From Cyanobacteria bacterium FACHB-471 (GTDB lineage: Bacteria; Cyanobacteriota; Cyanobacteriia; Elainellales; Elainellaceae), in the NCBI GenBank assembly GCA_014695345.1, contig JACJOC010000098.1, forward strand, positions 1 through 64,000: 64,000 nt of DNA. Reading direction: 5' to 3'. The position numbers and the translations under genes are program-made. Of the stretch, positions 42,513 to 51,512 are shown piece by piece. The number at the start of each line of letters is the position of its first letter. Position 1 is the first letter of the stretch. A model generated the notes under the pieces. That model was not told the origin of the DNA. It made no database searches and was given only the letters and a program-made list of their open reading frames with translations.

Positions 42513-43261
42513 ATTCAGATCCCATCTTTGAGCTGAGACGAGTAACTCAGCAGTTTGGACATTTCCTGGCACTCGATGACATTAACCTGCAAATTTATCC
42601 TGGTGAACGGGTAGCACTGGTGGGGTCAAGTGGTGCCGGGAAAAGCACGCTGTTGCGCTTGCTCAATGGAACTTTGTTGCCCAACCGAGGAGAAGTGTGG
42701 GCGTTGGGGAAAAATCTCAGTCGCCTCTCTTCTCGCCAACTGCGTCGTGTGCAGCGGCAGATCGGCACAATTTATCAGCAGTTTCAGTTAGTTGATAGCC
42801 TACGAGTGATTCACAATGTGAACGCTGGTCATCTGGGGCGCTGGTCATTTTGGCGGGCAGCCCTGTCCCTGGTTTACCCATTGGAGGTGAAAACTGCCGC
42901 TGCTGCCTTGCATCGAGTTGGTATTCCTGAAAAGCTCTATGCCCGAACAGATCAGCTCTCAGGGGGTCAGCAGCAGCGGGTGGCGATCGCACGAGTTTTA
43001 GTCCAAGATCCGCCAGTAGTTTTGGCGGATGAACCTGTCTCTAGCCTTGATCCAGCACTTAGCCAGGAGGTAATGAGTTTATTGCGAACTCTGGTGCAGG
43101 AATCCGGTAAGACGCTTGTGACCAGCCTCCATTCAGTGGAGCTGGCGCGAAACCATTGCGATCGCATCATTGGACTGCGAAACGGCAGAATCCTATTTGA
43201 TGCACCACCTGCTTCTGTTTCGGCTGAAATGATCGATGCCCTCTATCGGCTGAAGGAGTAA
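42509..43261 (+). CDS. PhnC-like ABC transporter ATPase
   Basis: The 250-residue ATPase has Walker A GSSGAGKSTLLRLLNG near residue 38, Q-loop TIYQQFQLVDSLRV near residue 90, signature LSGGQQQRVAIARVL near residue 150, Walker B PVVLADEPVSSLDP near residue 170 and H-loop TSLHSVEL. The sequence LVxxLxVxxNV after the Q-loop and the family context match PhnC. It starts by a four-base overlap with the PhnD-like gene and is followed after five bases by the permease. Confidence 0.92.
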   Translation: MNSDPIFELRRVTQQFGHFLALDDINLQIYPGERVALVGSSGAGKSTLLRLLNGTLLPNRGEVWALGKNLSRLSSRQLRRVQRQIGTIYQQFQLVDSLRVIHNVNAGHLGRWSFWRAALSLVYPLEVKTAAAALHRVGIPEKLYARTDQLSGGQQQRVAIARVLVQDPPVVLADEPVSSLDPALSQEVMSLLRTLVQESGKTLVTSLHSVELARNHCDRIIGLRNGRILFDAPPASVSAEMIDALYRLKE

Positions 43262-43266
43262 AGGGG

Positions 43267-45060
43267 ATGGATCAGCCGCTATCACGTCCCTCACCGCTAA
43301 ATCAGCGTGCCATCTGGGGATTGGTTGCATTCGGGGCGATCGCCCTTTCCCTTTACCAAGCAGGACTGTTTCAGCGGGACTGGCTCAACCTGGGTGGATT
43401 GTCCCAACTGGGGCGATTTTTCCAAGCTAGCGTACAGCCCGACCTCAGCCCAGAGTTTTTGCGTTTGACCCTTAATGCCATAGTCGTCACACTGGCTTAC
43501 GCGGTTTGTGGAACGTGCCTTAGTCTGCTGTTTGGGTTAGTCGGTGGTGTGCTCGTCTCAGAAGTATGGTGGCAGTCCGTCTTTCCTCGCCAAGCAAAGC
43601 AACGTTCAATTTGGCTGACGATTCGAGCAGGTTTAGCAATACCCAGGGCAATTCACGAACTGATCTGGGGATTGTTTTTAATCAATATTTTTGGCTTAGA
43701 TCCACTGGTGGCAATTGTGGCGATCGCCATTCCCTACGGGGCGATCGTTGCTAAAGTATTCTCCGAAATTCTAGATGAAACGCCCCGTCAACCGTTAATG
43801 GCGCTCCTAAGCAGTGGCGTTGCGCCGCTGACTGCTTTTACCTACAGTCTCTTACCCCAAGCATTTCTAGATTTGCTTTCCTACAGTTTTTACCGCTTTG
43901 AGTGTTCGATTCGGTCAGCGGCAGTGTTGGGGATCATCGGTGCAGGTGGGTTAGGCTATCAAATTTTGCTCAGCCTTCAGTCCCTTCGCTATGAGCAACT
44001 TTGGACACTCTTCTATGCGCTATTTGTATTGAACGGCACTGTCGATCTCACCAGCGCTGTCCTACGTCATCGTCTAGGGTCACCTAGTCGCCTAGATTTA
44101 AACTTGCGGCGGGACAATCGATCCAAGAGCCAGAAATTAGAGGAGTTGCGGGATGGTTATTCCACCAGTTCGGACGGGCAAGAGTCCCATCCCACTCAAA
44201 ATGCAGCTGATCAAGTTTCTATGCTTAAGCAACAGCGACAACCCCGCGATCGCGGGGTGATGGTAGCAGGTTTGGGAGCAGTGTTGCTCATTCCTTTCTG
44301 CTTTTGGTATGTGTCAGCCGATTTCAGCAAGCTGTGGTCACCGCGCACAATGCAGCTCTTGGCAGATATCACTCAATCCTCCCTGCCACCCAACTTTGAT
44401 GGAGAGCAGCTTCCTCAACTGCTAGCGCTCTCATGGCAAACTTTGGCGATGTCGATTTTGGCGATCGCCGCAGCAGGCATCGGCGGAATTCTGCTTTCCT
44501 TTCCAGCAGCTCACAACTTCTTCTTGCCTGGTGGATTGCTCAATCCTACACAGTCCAGTCGATTAGGTTGTCTGCTTGCCTGGGGAATGCTGCTGCTAAC
44601 CCGATCGGTTTTGCTGATTGCTCGTGCAGTGCCTGCGCCAATCTGGGCGTTAGTGGCGCTATTTGTGCTGTTTCCAGGAATATTGCCAGGGGCGATCGCC
44701 CTGGGATTACATAACCTGGGAATTCTTGGCCGGCTAATGGCAGAAGTAGCTGAAAACCTGGACCAGCGACCGCTACTAGCTTTGAAAGCGCAGGGAACGC
44801 CTGCCTCCCTGGTCTTTCTGTATGGCGTGTTGCCTACCACAATGACACGATTCCTGGCTTACATTCTTTACCGTTGGGAGGTCTGTATGCGAGAAACTGT
44901 CATTGTCGGGCTGGTCGGCGCTGGCGGATTGGGGCGTTTGTTGACTGAGCAGTTGAGCAGTTTTGATTACAGCAGTGTCATCGTGACATTGAGCAGTTTT
45001 GTTGTCCTTACGTTTATTGTGGATTGGGTCAGCGGCAGGATGAGGCGATCGCTGCGTTAA
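43267..45060 (+). CDS. PhnE-like ABC permease, two permease domains fused
   Basis: A 597-residue protein with two copies of the PhnE-type permease. The first permease half (~1-270) has VLGIIGAGGLGYQILLSLQS near residue 220; the second (~330-597) has VGLVGAGGLGRLLTEQL near residue 555. Both contain the EAA-type loop that contacts the ATPase. They are joined by a charged/disordered linker (RRDNRSKSQKLEELRDGYST ~ residues 279-298). Usual PhnE is one domain of about 260-270 residues. The fusion enforces a heterodimer-like pore. Third gene of the operon. Confidence 0.9.
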   Translation: MDQPLSRPSPLNQRAIWGLVAFGAIALSLYQAGLFQRDWLNLGGLSQLGRFFQASVQPDLSPEFLRLTLNAIVVTLAYAVCGTCLSLLFGLVGGVLVSEVWWQSVFPRQAKQRSIWLTIRAGLAIPRAIHELIWGLFLINIFGLDPLVAIVAIAIPYGAIVAKVFSEILDETPRQPLMALLSSGVAPLTAFTYSLLPQAFLDLLSYSFYRFECSIRSAAVLGIIGAGGLGYQILLSLQSLRYEQLWTLFYALFVLNGTVDLTSAVLRHRLGSPSRLDLNLRRDNRSKSQKLEELRDGYSTSSDGQESHPTQNAADQVSMLKQQRQPRDRGVMVAGLGAVLLIPFCFWYVSADFSKLWSPRTMQLLADITQSSLPPNFDGEQLPQLLALSWQTLAMSILAIAAAGIGGILLSFPAAHNFFLPGGLLNPTQSSRLGCLLAWGMLLLTRSVLLIARAVPAPIWALVALFVLFPGILPGAIALGLHNLGILGRLMAEVAENLDQRPLLALKAQGTPASLVFLYGVLPTTMTRFLAYILYRWEVCMRETVIVGLVGAGGLGRLLTEQLSSFDYSSVIVTLSSFVVLTFIVDWVSGRMRRSLR

Positions 45061-45431
45061 CCTTCAATTAAACCTTTGCTCTGCCCACACGCATCCATCA
45101 TGGATTAGCGTCTTCAAATATCAACTTGTTACAAAATTTAATAGATGAACTAACAAGCGATAAAAATATTTGTAGTTTTCTATACTATAGTTAATAAAAG
45201 AAAAGCTGGGCAATCTAAAGGGATTTAGGTTTGTGACTTTGTCTTCTGCCCCCTGTAGACTGCCTGGAACTGTAGCTGTCGTAGGGTAGTCTCTCATAGA
45301 TGGTGGCTGGTGTTTAACGCCCCACGGGGTCTTAGTAGGCAATGTCAGTGAGACAATGCCTCAGCAGATATTGAGTCTAGTCTACGCAAAACCTAAATCG
45401 CAAATCCCCAGTTTGAGAGGTATAGAGAGGC
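45061..45431. other. Intergenic region, transporter operon to UbiB-like gene
   Basis: About 370 bases. A minus-strand 73-codon frame is present without protein-like features. 'gccccacgggg' (45320s) can form a short hairpin. I did not find a coding gene or a named non-coding RNA. Confidence 0.45.
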
Positions 45432-47144
45432 GTGAGTCAGCATCCATTAAATCGGCTGAGACGCTATGATGCGGGCGCGATCGCCCAACACTATCGCTAC
45501 CGTCCCTGGAAAACCTGGTGGCGTTCTCTGATGGTTATGTTAGCGTTTGCTGGATTCATCCTGGGACTGAAGTGGGATGAGTGGCAGCACCGAGTTGAGG
45601 CAAATAAGTCTAAGCGTGCCGTTCAGCTACGTCAGTTGTTGACCCGATTGGGCCCAACCTTCATCAAAGTTGGTCAGGCGCTCTCCACTCGACCTGACCT
45701 CATTCGTAAAGACTTTTTGGAAGAACTGATCAAATTGCAAGATCAGTTACCTCCCTTCCCTACTGCTCAAGCATTTCCCATTGTCGAAACTGAGCTAAAT
45801 CGTTCTATCAGTGAAATTTTTAGCGAGATTTCACCAGAACCTATTGCTGCTGCTAGTTTAGGGCAGGTCTATCGGGCTAAGCTGCACAGCGGCGAAGAAG
45901 TAGCGGTTAAGGTGCAGCGTCCTAACCTGCTGCCAACTCTGACGTTAGATCTGTACTTGATGCGTTGGGCAGCGGGCTGGATTGCTCCCTGGCTGCCTCT
46001 AAATTTGGGGCATGACCTGACTCTGATTGTGGATGAGTTTGGTATCAAACTGTTTGAGGAAATTGATTATCTAAACGAGGGACGAAACGCCGAAAAGTTT
46101 GCTGCCAACTTTCAGGATGATCCTAACGTCAAGGTTCCTGCCATTTATTGGCGCTACAGCAGCACTCATGTCCTGACACTGGAGTGGATCAACGGCTTTA
46201 AGCTCACTGACATGCAGAAAATTCAGGAGTTTGGTCTAGATACAGATACCTTGATTCAAATTGGGGTCACTTCGGGGCTGAGGCAGCTTTTAGAGTTTGG
46301 CTTCTTTCATGCTGACCCACATCCTGGCAACCTGTTTGCGATGCCAGATGGTCGGATGGCCTATATCGACTTTGGCATGATGGATCAACTCAGCCAGGAG
46401 ATGAAAGAAACGCTGGTTGACTCCTTGGTTCATCTCGTCAATAAAGATTACCCCGAACTTGCAGAGGACTTTGTAAAGCTTGGTTTCCTTACACCGCAAA
46501 CCAACATCTGGGAAATTGTCCCAGCTCTAGAAATGGTCTTGGGTAAGGCAATTGGGGAAAGCGTTGGCAGTTTTAACTTCAAAACTATTACCGATCAGTT
46601 TTCTGAACTGATGTATGAATACCCGTTTCGGGTACCTGCTAAGTTTGCGCTGATTATCCGCTCTTTGGTAACTCAGGAAGGTCTGGCGCTTAGCCTTAAC
46701 CCCAATTTCAAAATTGTTGAGGTTGCCTACCCCTATGTGGCTCGACGGCTACTCACCGGTGAATCGCCTGAACTACGGCGCAGGCTGATTGAGATCTTGT
46801 TTAAGAATGGCAAGTTCCAGTGGGAGCGCCTAGAGGATCTGATTGCGATTGCCCGTTCTGACCAAAACTTCGACATATTGCCAACGGCTCAATTAGGTTT
46901 ACAATACCTGTTGTCTGATGAAGGTCAATTTTTGAGGCGGCAACTTGTCTTGGCATTAGTTGAAGACGATCGCCTGCATACCGACGAAGTACGACGGCTG
47001 TGGAATTTGATCAAACCAGACTTTAAGCCCTCGCGTTTATTAAACGCAGCCTTAGGAGCACTGACCGGACTATCCACTGAGGAAGTTGCTCTACTTCCAA
47101 CCTTTGCAGCCTTCTCAGGATTTCAGAACAGGGCAAATCATTAA
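45432..47144 (+). CDS. UbiB/ABC1-family atypical kinase
   Basis: The 570-residue protein (GTG start) is a UbiB/ABC1K protein, the family required for prenylquinone homeostasis in plastids and cyanobacteria. The KxGQ motif reads FIKVGQALSTRPDL near residue 78, the Ala-rich nucleotide loop is AAASLGQVYRAKL near residue 140, VAVKVQRP near 155 holds the Lys, and the HADPHPGNLF and YIDFGMM metal-binding motifs are near residues 295 and 310. It has a hydrophobic stretch near residue 35. Substrate lipid or quinone is unknown. Confidence 0.92.
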   Translation: MSQHPLNRLRRYDAGAIAQHYRYRPWKTWWRSLMVMLAFAGFILGLKWDEWQHRVEANKSKRAVQLRQLLTRLGPTFIKVGQALSTRPDLIRKDFLEELIKLQDQLPPFPTAQAFPIVETELNRSISEIFSEISPEPIAAASLGQVYRAKLHSGEEVAVKVQRPNLLPTLTLDLYLMRWAAGWIAPWLPLNLGHDLTLIVDEFGIKLFEEIDYLNEGRNAEKFAANFQDDPNVKVPAIYWRYSSTHVLTLEWINGFKLTDMQKIQEFGLDTDTLIQIGVTSGLRQLLEFGFFHADPHPGNLFAMPDGRMAYIDFGMMDQLSQEMKETLVDSLVHLVNKDYPELAEDFVKLGFLTPQTNIWEIVPALEMVLGKAIGESVGSFNFKTITDQFSELMYEYPFRVPAKFALIIRSLVTQEGLALSLNPNFKIVEVAYPYVARRLLTGESPELRRRLIEILFKNGKFQWERLEDLIAIARSDQNFDILPTAQLGLQYLLSDEGQFLRRQLVLALVEDDRLHTDEVRRLWNLIKPDFKPSRLLNAALGALTGLSTEEVALLPTFAAFSGFQNRANH

Positions 47145-47180
47145 GTAGACAAACTACTCGCATTTTTAAGGATCTACCCC

Positions 47181-47561
47181 GTGCCCGTACCCTTATACTA
47201 TTATTCTCCGCCTTATTTCCTGCTATTTGCCGGTCTTCTGGCTGGAATCGCTTCTGGAATTGCCTTTAAGACGACGCTTGAGCAGGCAGTCCAGGAGTGG
47301 TCACGAAATCGCTCGACTCGCACTTTAGCAAATTTACAGGGAATTCAACTGCTTGTGCCCTTTGTCGGAATTGGCATCGGAGCCTGTGTGTTTCTCTCAT
47401 CGGGGCTGGAGATTTTTGGCTTCCCTACTTGGTTAGCGTATGCGATCGCTCTTCCCCTCACCGCTTTCATCAGCCTTTTGGTGTGGTATCAACTCAGCAG
47501 TATTCTTGTACAGCTCGAAAAAGGTGGCTCTAAAGCACTGGACTTAGACCTATTCAACTAA
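47181..47561 (+). CDS. Small membrane protein of unknown function
   Basis: A 126-residue protein (GTG start) with three hydrophobic segments: FLLFAGLLAGIASGIAF, LLVPFVGIGIGACVFLSSG and YAIALPLTAFISLLVWYQL. The C-terminus is acidic (LDLDLFN). No family recognised. It begins 36 bases after the UbiB-like gene and may be co-transcribed with it. Confidence 0.6.
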   Translation: MPVPLYYYSPPYFLLFAGLLAGIASGIAFKTTLEQAVQEWSRNRSTRTLANLQGIQLLVPFVGIGIGACVFLSSGLEIFGFPTWLAYAIALPLTAFISLLVWYQLSSILVQLEKGGSKALDLDLFN

Positions 47562-47579
47562 ATTGGGTCATTTCTTGAA

Positions 47580-47620
47580 GCGCGAATGGGGGCACGGCTT
47601 AGGCGTGCCCCCATTCGCGC
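47580..47620. terminator. 17-bp stem hairpin between convergent genes
   Basis: GCGCGAATGGGGGCACG and its perfect complement enclose a 7-base loop (47597-47603). It lies between the convergent 47181 and 47643 genes, and so probably terminates both. A shorter relative with the same flanks ('tttcttgaag' before) occurs at 50306-50345. Confidence 0.75.
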
Positions 47621-47642
47621 AGGAACATCTAGAACGATGCTT

Positions 47643-48326
47643 TTACTTGATGGCTACTTGCTCAAGTACCTCGTAGCATTTACTCACAGGTTCAGCCTGA
47701 GTCATGGCAATCACTAGTTCTTCATAAGCAGAGCGGTGGACTTCTAGTAGCGATCGCGCTTGCAAAGATGCCCAGCGTTCCTTCGTTTCACATTCGCTCA
47801 GGGGTCGCTTAAGCTGTGTCCAGAGGATGCGTAGTTTTTGGCGATCGTCAGCGCCTCCCTCGGCATTCCCATAAACTAGCTTCTCAGCTGCCGCTCCTGC
47901 CATCCAGACCGTACAATAGCGGTCTACTAACTGAGCAGAAAGTATGCCCTTTTCCAATTCTGCATTGAGTTCCTGGCTGTCAAAACTCACACCACCTAGA
48001 CCCGGTTGTCCCTGTCGAAAAGCTTCCCAGGCGCTTAAGGTGTAGCCCGTAATTGGAATTCCTAGAAGATGAGCCACCAGAAAATGCCCAGCTTCATGAT
48101 GAATGACCCGCTCTCGGTGTTGGGGTGAAAAGCGAGCCAGCCAATCTAGCAGCAACGTACCCCCACGCCCCTGCCAACTCAGTGTGTCCAGCGTTGCTGC
48201 CCCTAATAGCCCAAAAACAGCGATCGCAGGCACCACGGGTGATAAGTTCACCAGTGGTCCTAGCAAACTTGACATCACCAGGGTAAAAATTGTGATTGCA
48301 ATTAGATTTAGAGCAGTTTGACTCAT
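47643..48326 (-). CDS. FtsH-type (M41) protease domain without AAA ATPase
   Basis: A 227-residue protein with two N-terminal hydrophobic segments (residues ~6-25, ~30-45) and a zinc-protease motif HHEAGHFLVAHLLG near residue 76. The later GGADDRQKLRILW near residue 158 fits the Asp third ligand of the M41 peptidases. There is no Walker motif, so it is the protease half without the AAA unfoldase. Such stand-alone M41-like proteins occur in cyanobacteria and plastids; role unknown. It lies three bases after a VanY-type gene. Confidence 0.8.
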   Translation of the reverse strand: MSQTALNLIAITIFTLVMSSLLGPLVNLSPVVPAIAVFGLLGAATLDTLSWQGRGGTLLLDWLARFSPQHRERVIHHEAGHFLVAHLLGIPITGYTLSAWEAFRQGQPGLGGVSFDSQELNAELEKGILSAQLVDRYCTVWMAGAAAEKLVYGNAEGGADDRQKLRILWTQLKRPLSECETKERWASLQARSLLEVHRSAYEELVIAMTQAEPVSKCYEVLEQVAIK

Positions 48327-48329
48327 CGG

Positions 48330-49142
48330 TTAGCTTCCCAATCTGGCAGTCGGGGTACGGGCTTTGTAGAAGGTTTCGAGGCTGTCGCGATCGCCCACAA
48401 AGCGCCAATGCCAAGGTTCGTAGCTAACCCCTTGAGGATTGTTTTCAGGGAAAGATAGCTCGAAATTGAAGTAAGCAGCGTTTTCCTTGAGCCACTTAAA
48501 GGCGGGTGTATTTTCAAAACTGATCTCTAAATCTGTCTCTGGTTGAGAGGAATCTGCTACGTCAACCGCATAACCTGTATGGTGTTCACTGTAACCTGGT
48601 GGGGCACTGACCTCAGCCCGCTCGGTTGAAGCCTGCCCTTGTTCAGCCTGGATGCCAAAAAACAGATATTGCTGTTCTTCAACGGTACGAAAACCAGAGA
48701 TGGTGACCAGGTCAACTCCATCGGCACGAGCTGCATTGCTCATTTCAGTAAATCGCTCTGCCGCCGCTTGCCGCAAACGGATGCTGCCATCTGTGGTGAT
48801 GGGTGCTAGTTCTGTTTCGGGTGCTTCCTCATAGGGGAGATGCCCCAGCAGCAAATCAGAAGACTGAGTGCCAGCGGGAGCCAGAGCTGTCTGAAGCCCA
48901 GCTTGTAGAGGAATAGCTGCACCACCAGTGAGGGAACCAGGGCTGATCGACTGAGTCAGCCAGGCCGCCAGACCACCTGCAATGAGGGCGATCGCAAACC
49001 CCATAAATCCCCACCAAAACAGCCGCCAGCCAGAACGAGTCGGCTTAGGCTTAAGAGCAGGAGTTTCGCGCAATGCTTCAGGAATATCATCTCCATGAGC
49101 CGATAGCCCTGGAGGCTTTCTGGGCGAACCCGCATTATTCAC
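48330..49142 (-). CDS. D-alanyl-D-alanine carboxypeptidase, VanY-type (M15)
   Basis: The protein (about 270 residues from a GTG; an upstream TTG would add 24) is anchored by a transmembrane helix (LFWWGFMGFAIALIAGG region near residue 45). The C-terminal M15 domain has SGFRTVEEQQYLFF near residue 145, the zinc-binding SEHHTGYAVDVAD near residue 185 and EPWHWRFVGD near residue 245, so His, Asp, Glu and His ligands are present. It trims peptidoglycan stem peptides. The M41-like gene follows by three bases. Confidence 0.85.
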   Translation of the reverse strand: MNNAGSPRKPPGLSAHGDDIPEALRETPALKPKPTRSGWRLFWWGFMGFAIALIAGGLAAWLTQSISPGSLTGGAAIPLQAGLQTALAPAGTQSSDLLLGHLPYEEAPETELAPITTDGSIRLRQAAAERFTEMSNAARADGVDLVTISGFRTVEEQQYLFFGIQAEQGQASTERAEVSAPPGYSEHHTGYAVDVADSSQPETDLEISFENTPAFKWLKENAAYFNFELSFPENNPQGVSYEPWHWRFVGDRDSLETFYKARTPTARLGS

Positions 49143-49236
49143 AGACCAACTCCCATACTTAGAAGTCCTCACATTAGTGATTGTAGAAGCGATTGTAAAC
49201 TGAGGCACCCCCAACCTAATTTAACTTCTGATAAAT

Positions 49237-50274
49237 ATGCCGGGTCTGGAAATAAGTCTGTTAAAACTCTATGTTCCCCTAATCGGGTGGATTGGTCTGG
49301 GTGTCCTGTTGGGGCACAAGCTGCCTAAAGCCGTTCCCCTATTTCTCGGCAAGTTCCTGTTTTGGGTTGGAGTGCCGCTTAGCATTGTATCTTTTCTACG
49401 TCAGACAGATTTGTCTGAGTCGGTTTGGCTAGCTCCCATTGCTGCCTGGACAGCGATGCTGTTAGGAGGAGGACTAGCCTGGATTTGGATACAAGGGCGA
49501 TCGCACTGGAAACACTGGCAGCAACAGCAAACTCTGCACAGCGGCAGTCAGGCAGATTCTGCACTGAGAAACTTTACACAGAGAAATTCTGCACAGAGCA
49601 AGAGGCGATCGCCCCAAGCAAACTGGAGCAAACCTACTCAAGGCAGCTTTTTACTAGCAGCAATGGTAGGCAATACAGGATACCTGGGCTATCCCGTTTC
49701 GCTAGCACTAGTTGGACCGCAGTATTTTGCTTGGGCGATTTTCTATGACACCCTCGGCAGTACATTGGGAGCTTATGGGTTAGGGGTTGCGCTAGCAGCC
49801 CGATTTGGTATGGGCGGACAGGGGCAACGACTACTGATTGAAGCCCTATTGAAGAACCCTGCTTTATGGAGTTTTTGGTTGGGTTTGGGGTTCCGCACTA
49901 TTCCATTACCAGAGCTAGCAGAGCAGGCATTAAAGGGCTGCGGTTGGGCGGTCATTGCTCTGTCTTTACTGTTGTTAGGAATGCGACTGAGCCAACTCAC
50001 CTCATGGCAAAGCGTCAAACCCGCCTCGATCAGCTTGGGCATCAAAATGCTGCTTGTCCCCTTAATGGTCGGGTTTGGGCTGTCATACTTTGGGGTGACA
50101 GGACCACCTCAATTGGCGATCGTCCTACAAATGTCCATGCCTCCAGCCTTCGCGACTCTAGTGATTGCTGAAGCTTACAATCTTGACCGAGAGTTAACGG
50201 TAACAGCATTAGCCGTCGGCTCACTGGGCTTACTGCTAACACTCCCCATCTGGTTATGGCTCTTCTCAAACTGA
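49237..50274 (+). CDS. AEC-family transporter (auxin-efflux-carrier-like)
   Basis: A 345-residue protein with ten hydrophobic helices in two sets of five, the AEC pattern (MPGLEISLLKLYVPLIGWIG near the start; MVGNTGYLGYPVSLALVG in mid-protein; MSMPPAFATLVIAEAY near residue 297). A hydrophilic insert of about 40 residues (SGSQADSALRNFTQRNSAQS...) separates the halves. Related proteins export malate or similar. Substrate not inferable. Confidence 0.82.
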   Translation: MPGLEISLLKLYVPLIGWIGLGVLLGHKLPKAVPLFLGKFLFWVGVPLSIVSFLRQTDLSESVWLAPIAAWTAMLLGGGLAWIWIQGRSHWKHWQQQQTLHSGSQADSALRNFTQRNSAQSKRRSPQANWSKPTQGSFLLAAMVGNTGYLGYPVSLALVGPQYFAWAIFYDTLGSTLGAYGLGVALAARFGMGGQGQRLLIEALLKNPALWSFWLGLGFRTIPLPELAEQALKGCGWAVIALSLLLLGMRLSQLTSWQSVKPASISLGIKMLLVPLMVGFGLSYFGVTGPPQLAIVLQMSMPPAFATLVIAEAYNLDRELTVTALAVGSLGLLLTLPIWLWLFSN

Positions 50275-50305
50275 CTCAAACTCAATAGACTCTCTGCATG
50301 AGTCC

Positions 50306-50348
50306 TTTCTTGAAGCATGAATGAAGGCGCGCCTCCATTCGTGCAGAA
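50306..50348. repeat. Shorter relative of the 47580 hairpin
   Basis: GCATGAATGaAGGCGC and GCGCCTcCATTCGTGC form an imperfect stem with the same flanks as the 47580 hairpin ('ctttcttgaag' before, 'gcag' after). The two share 'tgaagc.[c/t]gaatg...ccattcg.gcag', suggesting a common origin. Confidence 0.6.
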
Positions 50349-50358
50349 GGTCTAACAA

Positions 50359-50396
50359 AAAAGGAGGACAAACAATGCTGCACTCCTTTTCGGATT
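50359..50396. terminator. Bidirectional rho-independent terminator
   Basis: AAAAGGAG (50359-50366) and CTCCTTTT (50383-50390) form the stem. The + strand continues with CGGATTTTTT and the minus strand ends CTCCTTTTTTG, so both directions carry a T-run. It is placed between the AEC transporter (+) and the GspE-N-like gene (-). Confidence 0.65.
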
Positions 50397-50423
50397 TTTT
50401 AGCTTCATCAAAAATTAAATTAC

Positions 50424-50888
50424 CTATCCGACCCAATTCACATCTCCATCGGAAGTCCCCACTGAGGGTAGAGGCTTAGAGATCGGCAAATCTTTGCGGA
50501 CAGAAGACTGCCCTTCGGTGGAGCTAGACTGACGACCCGGTACAGAAAGGCGAGGTGGCAAAGAAATTTCATCCCCGGCTGCCTTGGAAGGTTGGTTTGC
50601 GCTCAGCCCATCAGTTCTAGATTTTGACTGACCTACCCGTTGCTTAAAGGAATGGCGCTCTGGCACCACAATTTTTTCCATCAGATAGTCAACGGTTTGC
50701 TGTTTGACCCAGCCACGCGCGGCCAAAATTTCACCAAACCGCATCCCAGTTACCTTTTGGTCGTTGAGAGCGACTTCGATTTGACCAGCGGTCAACAAAC
50801 CCGCATCGACTAGATAACTGCCTATTCGCTTCGTACCAGTGAGCGTTGGCACCGTTTTAACCCGGTAACGATCGCTCTTGTCTTGCAT
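50424..50888 (-). CDS. GspE-N-like domain protein with disordered tail
   Basis: A 154-residue protein. Residues ~18-75 read KRIGSYLVDAGLLTAGQIEVALNDQ...MRFGEILAARGWVKQQTVDYL, the N-terminal helical domain found in type II secretion/type IV pilus ATPases (GspE/PilB). Here it is not joined to an ATPase. The C-terminal half is Ser/Pro-rich. Such proteins may bind pilus regulators or c-di-GMP; I cannot be more specific. Confidence 0.7.
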   Translation of the reverse strand: MQDKSDRYRVKTVPTLTGTKRIGSYLVDAGLLTAGQIEVALNDQKVTGMRFGEILAARGWVKQQTVDYLMEKIVVPERHSFKQRVGQSKSRTDGLSANQPSKAAGDEISLPPRLSVPGRQSSSTEGQSSVRKDLPISKPLPSVGTSDGDVNWVG

Positions 50889-51512
50889 GCTCAGCTCCAG
50901 AAATCACTGTAAAAGGTGTGAGGAAGGTATCGAAACAGTCAACCGATAGTTCAAGGAGGGTGAAACGTACCAAGCTATCTGTCCTTGTATTTGCTGATAC
51001 TCGTACTTGCTGGATGTTAGAGGGGCATCTCAAGCAATTACGTACTTTAAGTGGTCAAAGGATGCAGATGTCCTAATTACTACAGCGTAATTCCACATAG
51101 TATATCAACTATTTTATGCAAGCTTCATGAATCTGTTTGTAGGTTGACAAAGAAGACTACGGAGTTGTTCCAGCCATGTTAGAGAATTTCCATAGGCGAT
51201 CGCTCTCCTTCCTATACTCTTCATGGCTTCTTCATCGTTTTCCTGACATTACTGACTGATTGCTTAACATAGCTGAGCTTTAGAGATTGTCTTGAAATTT
51301 CTTTAAAATTTTTGAGAACTCTCAATCCCTTCGACCAGCGAGCAGAAAAGCAGAGGGAATAATAAACAGATACAGCCAGCAACTCTAGAGCTTGAAGCTA
51401 GACCGATTCAACCTCGTGTGGAGTGAGACGAGCAGCGGCAAAACCATCACCAAATTGAAAGCTGTTCATTTCCATTCAAAAAGTTCTATCAAACGGATCG
51501 ACTTTTCTCATC
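50889..51512. other. Divergent promoter region, GspE-N-like gene to histidine kinase gene
   Basis: About 620 AT-rich bases between divergent genes. I see no ORF that looks coding (a 65-codon plus-strand frame at 51392-51589 runs into the kinase in another frame), no tRNA and no strong hairpin. Confidence 0.45.

Noticed and set aside
45121-45342. 73-codon minus-strand frame
   Set aside because: No protein features and no Shine-Dalgarno; lies in a promoter-like AT-rich region.
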